This document shows positions 8,381 to 17,510 of a DNA stretch of 64,000 bases, in pieces. Position 1 is the first letter of the stretch. Every line of letters begins with the position of its first letter. The stretch is taken from contig NZ_JAPPRQ010000135.1 in the NCBI RefSeq assembly GCF_026719745.1, positions 1 to 64,000 on the forward strand, in the 5' to 3' direction. The position numbers were made by a program, and so were the translations under genes. The notes under the pieces were generated by a model. The model was given only the letters and a program-made list of their open reading frames with translations, did not search any database and was not told the DNA's origin. This DNA is from Clostridium sp. ZS2-4 (GTDB taxonomy: Bacteria; Bacillota; Clostridia; Clostridiales; Clostridiaceae).

Positions 8381-9298
8381 TTAGAAAAGTGCTTCTACAA
8401 AACTTTCAGCATTAAATTCTTGAAGATCTTCAATTCCTTCTCCAACACCTATAAGTTTTACAGGAATATTTAATTGATGCTTAATTGCTATTACAACTCC
8501 ACCTTTAGCAGTACCATCAAGCTTTGTTAATATAATACCATCGATAGGACAAACTTCCGTAAACTGTTTAGCTTGTTGAAGAGCATTTTGTCCTGTAGTA
8601 GCATCTAAAACTAATAATGTTTCCTTATTTGCTTCACTATATTCCCTATCTATTATTCTGTTTATTTTTTCAAGTTCATTCATCAAATTCTTTTTATTAT
8701 GCAATCTACCTGCTGTATCACAAATAAGAATATCTACATTTCTCGCTTTTGCAGCTTGTATGGCATCAAAAACTACTGCTCCTGGATCGGCTCCCTCTTG
8801 ATGTCTTATTATATCAACTCCTGCTCTGTTGCTCCACACCTCTAATTGATCTATTGCCGCCGCTCTAAAAGTATCTGCGGCAGCCATTACAACTTTATGT
8901 CCATCACCTTTCAATTTTGCAGATATTTTTCCTATAGATGTTGTCTTCCCTGCTCCATTTACACCTATGATTAACATAACATGAGGTGTAATTTTAGGAG
9001 TAATACCCTCTTCATTATTGCCCTCACAAAGAACTTCAACTAATACTTCTTTTAAGCAAGTATATACTTCTTTTGGATCTTTGATTTTCTTTTCTTTAAC
9101 CTTGTTTTTCACTCTTTCAATAATCTCTAAGGATGTGTCTACTCCTATATCCGCAGTTATAAGAATCTCTTCTAATTCCTCATACAACTCCTCATCAATT
9201 TTCACAGCTAAATTTAATACTTCTGAAACCTTATCTGTTAAATTATCCTTAGTTTTTGAAAGTCCACTCTTTAATTTTTCAAATAAATTCCCTAACAT
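8381..9298 (-). CDS. ftsY: SRP receptor GTPase FtsY
   Basis: The SRP receptor that docks Ffh-ribosome complexes at the membrane. A short acidic/amphipathic N-terminus leads into the N domain. The G domain shows GVNGAGKTTS near residue 113, DTAGR near 196 and TKLDGTAKGG near 255. At 305 residues it lacks the long acidic A domain found in E. coli, as usual in Firmicutes. Ribosome site AAGGAG is ten bases before ATG 9298. It follows smc. Confidence 0.97.
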   Translation of the reverse strand: MLGNLFEKLKSGLSKTKDNLTDKVSEVLNLAVKIDEELYEELEEILITADIGVDTSLEIIERVKNKVKEKKIKDPKEVYTCLKEVLVEVLCEGNNEEGITPKITPHVMLIIGVNGAGKTTSIGKISAKLKGDGHKVVMAAADTFRAAAIDQLEVWSNRAGVDIIRHQEGADPGAVVFDAIQAAKARNVDILICDTAGRLHNKKNLMNELEKINRIIDREYSEANKETLLVLDATTGQNALQQAKQFTEVCPIDGIILTKLDGTAKGGVVIAIKHQLNIPVKLIGVGEGIEDLQEFNAESFVEALF

Positions 9299-9333
9299 AT
9301 TTCCAACTCCTTTAATATTTTGCTTTAGTATTT

Positions 9334-12300
9334 TTAAGTTGATTTACTTAAATCAACTGACACTACTTTAGATATTCCTTTTTCCTCCATTGTTACCCCG
9401 TATAAAACATCCCCTGCCTCCATACTACCTTTTCTATGGGTTATTATTATAAATTGAGTATTATTTGAGAATTTTCTTAAAAACTCTGAATATCTTGCTA
9501 CATTTGCATCATCTAAAGCTGCTTCTATTTCATCTAATATGCAAAAAGGAGTTGGCTTCATCTTTAAAATTGCAAACAATAATGCAATAGCTGATAATCC
9601 TTTTTCTCCTCCTGACATTAGATTTATATTCTGCAACTTTTTTCCTGGAGGTTGAACATTTATTTCAATGTTAGCAGTCAACTCATCTCCATCCTCTAAT
9701 ATTAAATCTGCATGTCCTCCTTTAAATAATTCTCGAAATGTTTCATTAAAATTATTTTTTAACTTTAAAAAATTTTCACGAAAAACCATCTTCATTTTGT
9801 CAGTCATTTCAAATACAACATTTCTTAATTCCTCTTTAGCCTTAACCAAATCTTCCTTTTGAGAACTCATAAAATTGTATTTTTCCACAAGATCTGCATA
9901 TTCTTCAATAGCCCCTAAATTTACTACTCCTAATTTAGAAATTTGACTCTTATAAACTGCAATATCATTCTTGCACTTCTCTATATTTATATTATCTATC
10001 TTCAGTTCCAAGGCTTCAGCATAGGTTAATTCCATTTCTTCATTTAATTTTTTGTAAAAAGAATCTTTTTCAGCCTCATGTCTTGCAAGAGATATTTGCA
10101 TATTACTTTTAATACGTTCATTTTTATCACTATATAAAGTAATTTTCTCTAAATTTTCCGTAAAGCTTTTTATACTTTCTTTTATCCTTACTCTTTTAAT
10201 TTCACTATCCTTAAATTTTTCTTCCTGCTCACATATTACTGCCTTGATTTCCCCAATTTTTCTTTCATTACTAATTATTTTTTCTTTTGAATTATCTACA
10301 TTTTTTATACATTCTTTATTTTCATTTTCTAAAATATAAATTTCTTTTTCCCCTGATTGTATTTCACCTTCTATTCTTTTTACATCAAGGTATCTATTTG
10401 ATATATTTCCATCAAGCTGAGCATTTTTTATTCTTAGTTCTGTAAGCTTTTCATTGTTTTCTTCAAGTTTTTCTTTTTGAGTGTCTAAATTTGATTCCAT
10501 AGTTAATATATTTAGATTATTTTCTTCTTCTCTTACAATTATCTCTTGAATTTTATCCTGCTTATCTTGAAAAGTTACATGACTGTGGTTTAATGTTTCT
10601 TCCATAAAAGCAATTTCATTTTTTGATACATCCAAATCTCTTTTTAATTTTTCAGTTTCATTATCTATAGCACTAATTTTACCATTTATCTTAGTTTTTT
10701 CTATGTTTTCATAATGAATTTCTTCTCTCAGATTCAAACAATACTCATCCATATTTTTTATGTTATCTTTTCTAGAATTAATTTTTTCAGTTAACCCTAC
10801 TATATCTTTATTTAAATCCTTTAATTTTAAAGATAATTCTTCTATTTCTCTTTTTCTACTGATTATCCCTGTATTTTTGTGATAAATACTCCCACCAGTA
10901 AGTGCTCCACCTGTATTTATTACTTCTCCTTGTAAAGTAACTATTTTATAACTATAGTCACTTGCCTTTGCAATTAAAAGTGCACTATCCATATCTGATG
11001 CAATGACTGTTCTTCCCAAAACATATTCAATAACGCTTGTAAACTTAGCTTTATACTCTATAAGTTCACTGGCTATTCCTATATATCCTTTTATATTTTT
11101 TAGCTTTTGTGGAATTTGCACTGTTCTTCCTTTTATTATATTTATAGGCAAAAATGTAGCTCTACCTAATTTATGATTCTTTAAATAGTTAATAAGTGTT
11201 TTGGCAATTTCTTCATCCTCTGTAATAACATTAGATATAGAAGCACCTAAAGTTACCTCTACAGCAGTCTCAAATTTTTTTTCCACTTTTATTATTTCTC
11301 CAAGTATACATGCTCTGTTTTTAGCCTTAGGAATTTTATCCTTATCTATATGTTGCATTAAATTTTTAACAGATTTATTATATCCTTCATGTAGTTTTTC
11401 AAAATTTATTAAAGCATTACAATTAGCTTCCATCTTATTATGCTCAATTGTAATTTCTTTAAGCTTATTTTCATCCTTTGCTAAATTTCTATTTTCAATA
11501 GAAATTTCTTTTTTATATCCCTTTATTTCTTCTTCATACTTGGATATTTTATTATGTATATCAAAAATTTCTTTTTTCAGCATATCTTTTGTAGTATAGT
11601 TTATCTTAATTGAATTAATATATGTTTCACTAGCATCTTTGCGTTCTTCTAATTTATTCTCTAATGCATTCATATCATTTTTTAAAATTGCCAAGTCATT
11701 TTTATTTTTAGTAATTTCACTAATTAAGTGAACTTGATCTGCCTTTGCATCTTTTATTAATTTATCATTGCTTTTAATATAATTATTTATTTTAATTATT
11801 TCTTTTTCTAAAGTTGCTATTTCCTCTTCTGTTAAACTTTGATCATCCTTAAGTTCTTTTAGGATTGTATTTTGAATATTCCTTTGATTTTTTAAAGAAA
11901 TAATTTTCTCTTCTAACTGTTTTATAGATTTAAAGTTTTTTTCTATGGTACTTTGTAAATTATTCATTCTTTCATTTAAAAGATCAATTTCGGATAATAG
12001 GTTTTGACTTAAAGTTTTGCTTTCATAATATTTTCTTCTTTCATCGTTATTCTCCATCTCGAAGTACTCTAATTCTTCATTTGCCTGCAAAAGCTTTTCT
12101 TTGATTTTGATTTTTTCTTCTAATATCTCTTTCAATTTATTATGATTTTCTTGTAATTCTCTTTTCAGAGAATTAATTTTTTCTTCGAAACTTTCTATAT
12201 TATAAATAATCAAGGTTACCTCTTTACTTTTCAACCTTTGTGAAATCTCAAGGAATTCTTTTGCTTTTTCATTTTCTTTCTTTAACGGATCTAATCTTTC

Positions 12301-12897
12301 TTCATAAGTACTAAAAATATCATTTATTCTCTGAATATTTTGTTCTGTATTGTGAAGCTTTTTTTCAGCTTCTTCTTTTCTCGTTTTAAATTTCACAATA
12401 CCTGCCGCTTCTTCTAAAAGGCTTCTTCTTTCTTCTGGTTTCCCACTTAAAACAGCTTCAATTTTACCTTGACCTATTATGGAGTATCCTTCTTTTCCTA
12501 TACCTGTATCCATAAAAAGCTCTTGAATATCTTTTAATCTACATTTAGTATTATTTAAATAATATTCACTTTCTCCTGATCTAAAAAGCCTTCGCATTAT
12601 AGTAACATCAGTATATTCTATGGGTAGTTGACTATCACTGTTATCCAAAACAAGAGTTACTTGAGCAAGACCCACAGGTTTTCTATATTCTGTTCCTGCA
12701 AAAATCACATCCTGCATCTTACCCCCTCTCAGATTTTTAACACTCTGTTCTCCAAGTACCCACTTAACTGCATCAGATATATTACTTTTACCGCTTCCAT
12801 TTGGACCAACTACTGCTGTAATCCCTGTCTTAAAAGCTAATTCAGTTTTATCTGCAAAGGATTTAAAGCCTCTTATCTCAAGTGACTTCAAAAACAT
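9334..12897 (-). CDS. smc: Chromosome segregation SMC ATPase
   Basis: SMC, the condensin ATPase that works with ScpA/ScpB in chromosome organisation. Walker A (GPNGSGKSN) is near residue 32. Long coiled coils flank a hinge at about 515-665 (LGEIIKVEKKFETAVEVTLG..GGALTGGS). The ABC signature LMSGGEKGLSA and Walker B CILDEIEAALDD lie near the C-terminus. ATG 12897 follows GGGAGAG; 1187 residues, the normal size. It lies between spoVS and ftsY. Confidence 0.97.
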   Translation of the reverse strand: MFLKSLEIRGFKSFADKTELAFKTGITAVVGPNGSGKSNISDAVKWVLGEQSVKNLRGGKMQDVIFAGTEYRKPVGLAQVTLVLDNSDSQLPIEYTDVTIMRRLFRSGESEYYLNNTKCRLKDIQELFMDTGIGKEGYSIIGQGKIEAVLSGKPEERRSLLEEAAGIVKFKTRKEEAEKKLHNTEQNIQRINDIFSTYEERLDPLKKENEKAKEFLEISQRLKSKEVTLIIYNIESFEEKINSLKRELQENHNKLKEILEEKIKIKEKLLQANEELEYFEMENNDERRKYYESKTLSQNLLSEIDLLNERMNNLQSTIEKNFKSIKQLEEKIISLKNQRNIQNTILKELKDDQSLTEEEIATLEKEIIKINNYIKSNDKLIKDAKADQVHLISEITKNKNDLAILKNDMNALENKLEERKDASETYINSIKINYTTKDMLKKEIFDIHNKISKYEEEIKGYKKEISIENRNLAKDENKLKEITIEHNKMEANCNALINFEKLHEGYNKSVKNLMQHIDKDKIPKAKNRACILGEIIKVEKKFETAVEVTLGASISNVITEDEEIAKTLINYLKNHKLGRATFLPINIIKGRTVQIPQKLKNIKGYIGIASELIEYKAKFTSVIEYVLGRTVIASDMDSALLIAKASDYSYKIVTLQGEVINTGGALTGGSIYHKNTGIISRKREIEELSLKLKDLNKDIVGLTEKINSRKDNIKNMDEYCLNLREEIHYENIEKTKINGKISAIDNETEKLKRDLDVSKNEIAFMEETLNHSHVTFQDKQDKIQEIIVREEENNLNILTMESNLDTQKEKLEENNEKLTELRIKNAQLDGNISNRYLDVKRIEGEIQSGEKEIYILENENKECIKNVDNSKEKIISNERKIGEIKAVICEQEEKFKDSEIKRVRIKESIKSFTENLEKITLYSDKNERIKSNMQISLARHEAEKDSFYKKLNEEMELTYAEALELKIDNINIEKCKNDIAVYKSQISKLGVVNLGAIEEYADLVEKYNFMSSQKEDLVKAKEELRNVVFEMTDKMKMVFRENFLKLKNNFNETFRELFKGGHADLILEDGDELTANIEINVQPPGKKLQNINLMSGGEKGLSAIALLFAILKMKPTPFCILDEIEAALDDANVARYSEFLRKFSNNTQFIIITHRKGSMEAGDVLYGVTMEEKGISKVVSVDLSKST

Positions 12898-13020
12898 ATT
12901 TATCTCTCCCATTTGTAAATAATTTTGCAAAAACTCAGTTGCATACTGGTGCTGCATTGTCTAAGTAACTTTTACCTATATAATTTTATAGCATATAGCT
13001 TGAAATATCAATTATTAGTC

Positions 13021-13048
13021 AAAATAAAAAACCGTGCAAAGCACGGTT
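13021..13048 (-). terminator. Terminator after spoVS
   Basis: AACCGTGC / GCACGGTT, an 8-bp GC-containing stem with a 3-base loop, followed on minus by TTTATTTT. It separates spoVS from smc. Confidence 0.88.
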
Positions 13049-13052
13049 TATT

Positions 13053-13313
13053 TTATCTAGGTTCTACAATAAATTTTATAGCTGTTCTTTCTTCTCCATC
13101 TATAGATATTTGAGAAAATGCAGGAATAACAATTAAATCTATTCCATTAGGTGCAACAAATCCTCTTGTTATGGCTAACGCTTTAACAGCCTGATTTACT
13201 GCTCCTGCTCCTACTGCTTGAACTTCAACGCTTCCACATTCTCTAAGTACGGCTGCAAGTGCGCCTGCTACTGATTTTGGTTGAGATTGAGCTGATACTT
13301 TTAATACATCCAT
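13053..13313 (-). CDS. spoVS: Stage V sporulation protein S
   Basis: SpoVS, an 86-residue, very conserved small protein of spore formers (an Alba-like fold that may bind nucleic acid). It is required for late sporulation in Bacillus. The start MDVLKVSAQSQPKSVAGALA and the GAVNQAVKALAI segment are characteristic. A strong ribosome site (GGGAGG) precedes it. It has its own terminator within the rnc-smc region. Confidence 0.95.
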   Translation of the reverse strand: MDVLKVSAQSQPKSVAGALAAVLRECGSVEVQAVGAGAVNQAVKALAITRGFVAPNGIDLIVIPAFSQISIDGEERTAIKFIVEPR

Positions 13314-13375
13314 TTTAAATCCTCCCTACAAAATTTATTATTACATATTTTTGCATCCTTTATAGGGAATATATT

Positions 13376-14467
13376 CTATAAATCTTCGATTTTTCCTTCT
13401 TCATACTTTTTTTTCAAATATTCTTTAATTGATATTTCTTTACACTTTTCTTCAATTTGCAACAAAATTTTTCCTCTTTCGATATCACATTTTTGCAAAA
13501 TTTTAAGTTTTTTTGTTTTTGTCTGAGCTTTTGTGTCATTAAAAAATTTTTTTCTATGTGCATATAACTTTGATATATCTTTATTATTTATGTAAATTAT
13601 ACATTCATCACAATTACTATTCTTCATTTCATCTAAAATTATTTCATTATATATCTTACCCTCGACCAATTCTCTAAAGGCAGGATGAAACGGTCCTACT
13701 ACAATATCTTTTCCTACATTTATTTCTTCAGTAGGTTGAAGTCCAACTCTTATAACTTTGATATTATTAGCCATAAACATAGAATAAATTATTTTACTAA
13801 TCTCCACAGCTTCTTCTAAGGTATAAGGATCATAATTATTACTATTATACATTTTTTCCATAGGAGTATCTTTAATTACTAGCGCAGGATAAATTCTTGC
13901 GATATCTGGTTTTAAATCAATCACCTTTTTAGCCGTTTCAATATCCTTTTTAAAGTTATCTCCTGGAAGCCCTAACATAATTTGATGTCCTAAAATGAAT
14001 CCTCTCTCTTTTATAAGTTTAGAGGCTTTTATAACATCTGCTGCATTATGTCCTCTACCAGCTTTTAAAAGTACTTCATTATCTAAGGATTGAACTCCTA
14101 ATTCAATTATATCAGCAGAATACTTTTTTAAATTGTCTAGTATATTTTCGTCTATATAGTCCGGTCTAGTAGATAAATGTATATAGTCAACATATCCTTT
14201 ATCTTTATATTTTTTTGCAACAGCTAATAATTCTTTTTGTTTATTTATGTTTATTGCTGTAAAAGTTCCCCCAAAAAATGAAACTTCTACAACAGCATTT
14301 TCTCTATTTATAGTTTTTAAATATTGTTCTATGGTATTTTCAACAAACTTCGGTGTAACATCATCACTAAACTCACCAGTTATACTATTTTGATTACAAA
14401 AAACACAACTATGAGGACATCCTTCATGCGGTACAAAAATAGGTATGATATAATGTGCCTTACTCAT
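13376..14467 (-). CDS. Radical SAM protein, Elp3-like without acetyltransferase domain
   Basis: A 363-residue radical SAM protein. The 4Fe-4S triad is C17-x3-C21-x2-C24 (CPHSCVFC), followed by SFFGGTFTA and a TIM-barrel pattern with LSTRPDYI and ELGVQS. These blocks resemble the Elp3 catalytic core, but the protein is shorter and I see no GNAT domain. The substrate is unknown; a tRNA or nucleic-acid target is only suggested by the rnc neighbour and family likeness. Its start overlaps the rnc stop by eight bases, so the two are probably translationally coupled. Confidence 0.85.
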   Translation of the reverse strand: MSKAHYIIPIFVPHEGCPHSCVFCNQNSITGEFSDDVTPKFVENTIEQYLKTINRENAVVEVSFFGGTFTAININKQKELLAVAKKYKDKGYVDYIHLSTRPDYIDENILDNLKKYSADIIELGVQSLDNEVLLKAGRGHNAADVIKASKLIKERGFILGHQIMLGLPGDNFKKDIETAKKVIDLKPDIARIYPALVIKDTPMEKMYNSNNYDPYTLEEAVEISKIIYSMFMANNIKVIRVGLQPTEEINVGKDIVVGPFHPAFRELVEGKIYNEIILDEMKNSNCDECIIYINNKDISKLYAHRKKFFNDTKAQTKTKKLKILQKCDIERGKILLQIEEKCKEISIKEYLKKKYEEGKIEDL

Positions 14468-15167
14468 ATTTATTACCTATATTCTCAAGAGCTTCTTTAG
14501 CCGCATTCTGTTCGGATTCTTTTTTACTATACCCTTCCCCTACACCTTCTACTATTGAATCAATTAAAACCTCTGTGAAAAACTTTCTCCTATGCGGTGG
14601 CCCCTCATATCCAGTTAAATTATACTCTATGGTGTACTCACCATATTTTTGAATAATTTCTTGTAATCTTGTTTTATAATCAATTATAATTTCATCACTA
14701 TCCGCTTTTTCAATTATTTCTTTAAAATTTTGTATTATGAAATTTTCGGCACTTTCATACCCCTGATCTAAATATATAGCAGCAATTATCGCTTCAACAC
14801 AGTCAGCTAATATCGATATTCTTGTTCTTCCACCAGTTAGTTCTTCCCCTTTACTCATGTTTATATATTTTCCAATATTCCATTTTTGAGCTACATTGTA
14901 CAATGAGTTACCACATACTATAAGAGCTCTCTTTTTTGTTAAAAACCCTTCTGGCATACCCTTGTACTTATTAAATAAAAGTTCAGATATACACAATTGA
15001 AGTATAGAATCACCTAAAAATTCCAGACGTTCATTATGTTCTATATTTTTATTTTCATTTACACACGAACTATGAGTAAGTGCATTATTTAATAAGTATA
15101 CATCATTAAATTTAACATAAAGTATATCTTCTAATTCTTTCAGGACATACTTTCTATTTTTTTCCAT
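14460..15167 (-). CDS. rnc: Ribonuclease III
   Basis: Double-strand-specific RNase that processes rRNA precursors. The catalytic signature ERLEFLGDS lies near residue 43, the second acidic cluster DCVEAIIAAIYLDQG near 115, and a C-terminal dsRNA-binding domain from about 160. I use ATG 15167 after GGGGAG; a TTG one codon upstream is possible. It lies between acpP and the radical SAM gene, the standard clostridial order. Confidence 0.96.
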   Translation of the reverse strand: MEKNRKYVLKELEDILYVKFNDVYLLNNALTHSSCVNENKNIEHNERLEFLGDSILQLCISELLFNKYKGMPEGFLTKKRALIVCGNSLYNVAQKWNIGKYINMSKGEELTGGRTRISILADCVEAIIAAIYLDQGYESAENFIIQNFKEIIEKADSDEIIIDYKTRLQEIIQKYGEYTIEYNLTGYEGPPHRRKFFTEVLIDSIVEGVGEGYSKKESEQNAAKEALENIGNKYE

Positions 15168-15196
15168 CAAAAACAGCTCCCCTATTCAAATAGAAA

Positions 15197-15227
15197 TTTA
15201 AAGTCCCGCAAATTACGGGACTTTAAA
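15197..15227 (-). terminator. Terminator or attenuator after acpP
   Basis: TAAAGTCCCG / CGGGACTTTA, a 10-bp stem with a 7-base loop directly after the acpP stop. The T-tract on minus is short, so read-through to rnc is likely. This would let acpP mRNA exceed rnc mRNA. Confidence 0.7.
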
Positions 15228-15461
15228 TTATTCCTCAACATGAGAATTTATATATTCTACTACATCGCCAACTTTAGTTGCTTTTTCAGCATCGTCATCT
15301 GGTATTTCAATATCAAACTCTTCTTCTAAAGCCATTATTAATTCTACTACATCAAGTGAGTCAGCTCCCAAGTCGTCTACAAATAATGAATCCATTGTAA
15401 CTGTATTTTCATCAAGACCGAGTTGGTCTGCTATTATCTTCTTTACTCTATCAAAAACCAT
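15228..15461 (-). CDS. acpP: Acyl carrier protein
   Basis: ACP carries growing acyl chains on 4'-phosphopantetheine. The attachment Ser is in [12 protein letters not shown] (about residue 35). A 77-residue acidic four-helix protein. It is placed between plsX and rnc, next to the enzyme that transfers acyl groups from ACP to phosphate. Confidence 0.97.
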   Translation of the reverse strand: MVFDRVKKIIADQLGLDENTVTMDSLFVDDLGADSLDVVELIMALEEEFDIEIPDDDAEKATKVGDVVEYINSHVEE

Positions 15462-15551
15462 TTATTTCACCTCCCATCAAAATTCTACAATATGATAATA
15501 TTACATAACTTATACATCGTCAATAAGATAATGTTACTTTTACAATATATT

Positions 15552-16550
15552 TTATACCATTTTCTCTTCAATATGTACTTTTATTTTACCAATAATATCA
15601 TTTTCATTAAAATTAATAGCCTGCCTTATTGCATTTTTAATAGCTTTACCGTCAGAACTCCCATGGGCCTTAATACATATTCCATTAACTCCCAAAAAAG
15701 CAGCTCCACCATACTCTTTATAATCAAAATCTTTTTTAAATTTTGTAAATAGTGGCTTTAATAAGGCTCCTCCTAGCTTTGTTCTGAAGGAAAACATTAT
15801 TTCTTCTTTTAGTGTAGAGAAAATAGTTTGTGCTACTCCTTCATACATTTTCAACACCGTATTACCAACAAACCCATCACAAACCAAAACGTTTACGTCA
15901 CCTGTTGGTATTTCTCTTGGTTCTACATTACCTATAAAGTTAAAATCATATTCTTTTAATAGTTTATGAGCTTCTTTAGTGAGTTCATTTCCTTTTTCTT
16001 CCTCAGATCCTATGTTTATAAGCCCAACAGTAGGATTTTTAACGTTTAATATGTTTTTAAAATAAATTTCCCCCATTTGAGCAAATTGCACTAAATTATT
16101 GGGTTTGCATTCAGCATTAGCACCACAATCGATTACCATAAATGGGCCATTTTTGCCTGGCATAACAGGTGCAAGAGCAGGTCTGTTAACTCCCTTTATT
16201 CTGCCTATGACTAGTGTAGCTCCAGCTAAAAAAGCTCCAGTACTTCCAGCAGATATAACTGCATCTGCCTCTCCTTTTTTTACTAACTCTAAAGCTCTAT
16301 ATATACTTGAATCTTTTTTTCTTCGTAAAGCCATTACAGGATGCTCATTATTACTAATTATTTCTTTAGCATCTAGTATAGATATATTATCGTACTGCTC
16401 TTTATACTTACTCAATTCTCTGCTTATTAAAGCTTCAGGTCCAGTAATGATTATTTCAATATTTTTATACTCTTTTACTGCTTCAATGCATCCTTGTACT
16501 ACTGAATAAGGTGAATGATCTCCCCCCATACCGTCAATAGCTATCTTCAT
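15552..16550 (-). CDS. plsX: Phosphate acyltransferase PlsX
   Basis: PlsX makes acyl-phosphate from acyl-ACP, the first step of Firmicute phospholipid synthesis. The start [14 protein letters not shown] is diagnostic, with [11 protein letters not shown] and [10 protein letters not shown] further on. 332 residues, full length. It is followed by acpP and preceded by rpmF. AT-only near-palindromes occur in its 130-base upstream gap, but I cannot name an operator. Confidence 0.97.
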   Translation of the reverse strand: MKIAIDGMGGDHSPYSVVQGCIEAVKEYKNIEIIITGPEALISRELSKYKEQYDNISILDAKEIISNNEHPVMALRRKKDSSIYRALELVKKGEADAVISAGSTGAFLAGATLVIGRIKGVNRPALAPVMPGKNGPFMVIDCGANAECKPNNLVQFAQMGEIYFKNILNVKNPTVGLINIGSEEEKGNELTKEAHKLLKEYDFNFIGNVEPREIPTGDVNVLVCDGFVGNTVLKMYEGVAQTIFSTLKEEIMFSFRTKLGGALLKPLFTKFKKDFDYKEYGGAAFLGVNGICIKAHGSSDGKAIKNAIRQAINFNENDIIGKIKVHIEEKMV

Positions 16551-16651
16551 AATTCATCCCTCACTTTATATGTCATATTATTTTCCATTAGCTTACATAT
16601 ATCTAATTATAATATAATTCTAAACAAAGATAAATCATTATTAAAACATTT

Positions 16652-16683
16652 AAAAAAAGAAAGTCATACGACTTTCTTTTTTT
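16652..16683 (-). terminator. Terminator after rpmF
   Basis: AAAAAAGAAAGTC / GACTTTCTTTTTT with a 4-base loop; the 3' arm supplies the U-tract. The rpmF stop codon (16682-16684) abuts the 5' arm. Confidence 0.85.
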
Positions 16684-16864
16684 AAGCTTCTTTAGAAACT
16701 ATTTCTTTTCCATTGTAGTATCCACATTCCTTACAAACTCTATGAGCAAGTTTCATTTCATGGCATTGTGGACATTCAACCATTCCTGGTACACTTAATT
16801 TAAATGTTTGAGCTCTTCTTGAATCTCTTCTAGCTTTTGATGTTTTACTTTTTGGATGTGCCAT
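16682..16864 (-). CDS. rpmF: 50S ribosomal protein L32
   Basis: A 60-residue L32. The start [18 protein letters not shown] and the zinc-binding pair CPQCHEM..CKECGYY identify it as the Cys-containing (zinc) form. It sits between yceD and plsX, as in most bacteria. Ribosome site AAGGAGG. Confidence 0.97.
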   Translation of the reverse strand: MAHPKSKTSKARRDSRRAQTFKLSVPGMVECPQCHEMKLAHRVCKECGYYNGKEIVSKEA

Positions 16865-16882
16865 CTATTTTCACCTCCTTAG

Positions 16883-17380
16883 TTAGTTCGGGAAAAAATC
16901 TCTTAACTTTGCCAGTCTTGGATCAATATCATCCTTACCACAATTACATGTAGAATGATTTAAATTCACGCCACATACCGTGCATAGTCCTAAACAGTTT
17001 TCACTGCAAAGTTTCTTCATTGGTAGTGACAAAATTATACTTGTTTCAATGATTGGCGGAAAATCAACCTTATCATTATTTATAATGATAATATCATTGC
17101 CTCCATCATGTTCAATCTTTGAAAATTTTTCATGAATTTCAATTTCTAAAGGGTAATCAAAATCCTCAAGACATCTAGAACATACAAGTTTTAAAGTTGT
17201 TTTCATTGTTCCGTCAAAGTTAATTATGTCACCTGATATTGTAAAAATGCCTTCTAAATTAACAGGTTTAACAAACTTAATTTCTTCTTCATCGAAAGTA
17301 AATCCTTTACCTTCAAAAGACACACTAATTTCTTTTTCTTTAACTTTTTTCCCAATTAAATCAGAAATATCAATTAGCAT
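16883..17380 (-). CDS. YceD family (DUF177) protein
   Basis: A 165-residue DUF177/YceD protein, implicated in 23S rRNA accumulation in other bacteria. A CSRCLEDF pair near residue 65 and a C-terminal CSENCLGLC..CGVN..CNC cluster suggest a zinc site. It is the first gene of the yceD-rpmF-plsX-acpP run, with a clear promoter and a striking palindrome in its 5' leader. Confidence 0.9.
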   Translation of the reverse strand: MLIDISDLIGKKVKEKEISVSFEGKGFTFDEEEIKFVKPVNLEGIFTISGDIINFDGTMKTTLKLVCSRCLEDFDYPLEIEIHEKFSKIEHDGGNDIIIINNDKVDFPPIIETSIILSLPMKKLCSENCLGLCTVCGVNLNHSTCNCGKDDIDPRLAKLRDFFPN

Positions 17381-17405
17381 AATTACACCTCTATTATCAT
17401 AAATG

Positions 17406-17443
17406 GGCTAATAAAACCTATGTTTACATAGAATCTATTAGCC
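17406..17443 (-). promoter_or_regulatory. Nested palindrome at the 5' end of the yceD operon
   Basis: Outer arms GGCTAATA / TATTAGCC enclose inner arms CTATGT / ACATAG. The 4-base joints can also pair partly by wobble in RNA, giving a nearly continuous stem. It begins where transcription from the promoter at 17451-17479 should start. It could be an operator over the start site, a 5'-terminal mRNA stem-loop, or an ackA terminator without a good U-tract. Confidence 0.6.
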
Positions 17444-17450
17444 ACAACTT

Positions 17451-17479
17451 ATTATATAAACACGAAGATAAAAAGTCAA
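17451..17479 (-). promoter_or_regulatory. Sigma-A promoter of the yceD-rpmF-plsX operon
   Basis: TTGACT (17479-17474), a 17-base spacer and a perfect TATAAT (17456-17451). It lies in the ackA-yceD gap. Confidence 0.8.
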
Positions 17480-17510
17480 GTATTTTTATTATACTTTGTT
17501 ATATTATGCT

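Noticed and set aside
11201-11599. 132-codon open frame on plus opposite smc
   Set aside because: Antisense shadow of SMC coiled-coil and hinge codons; Ser/Leu/Ile-rich and without start signals.
16605-16619. AATTATAATATAATT near-palindrome upstream of plsX
   Set aside because: Made only of A and T in an AT-rich gap; expected by chance, and not a FapR-type site.
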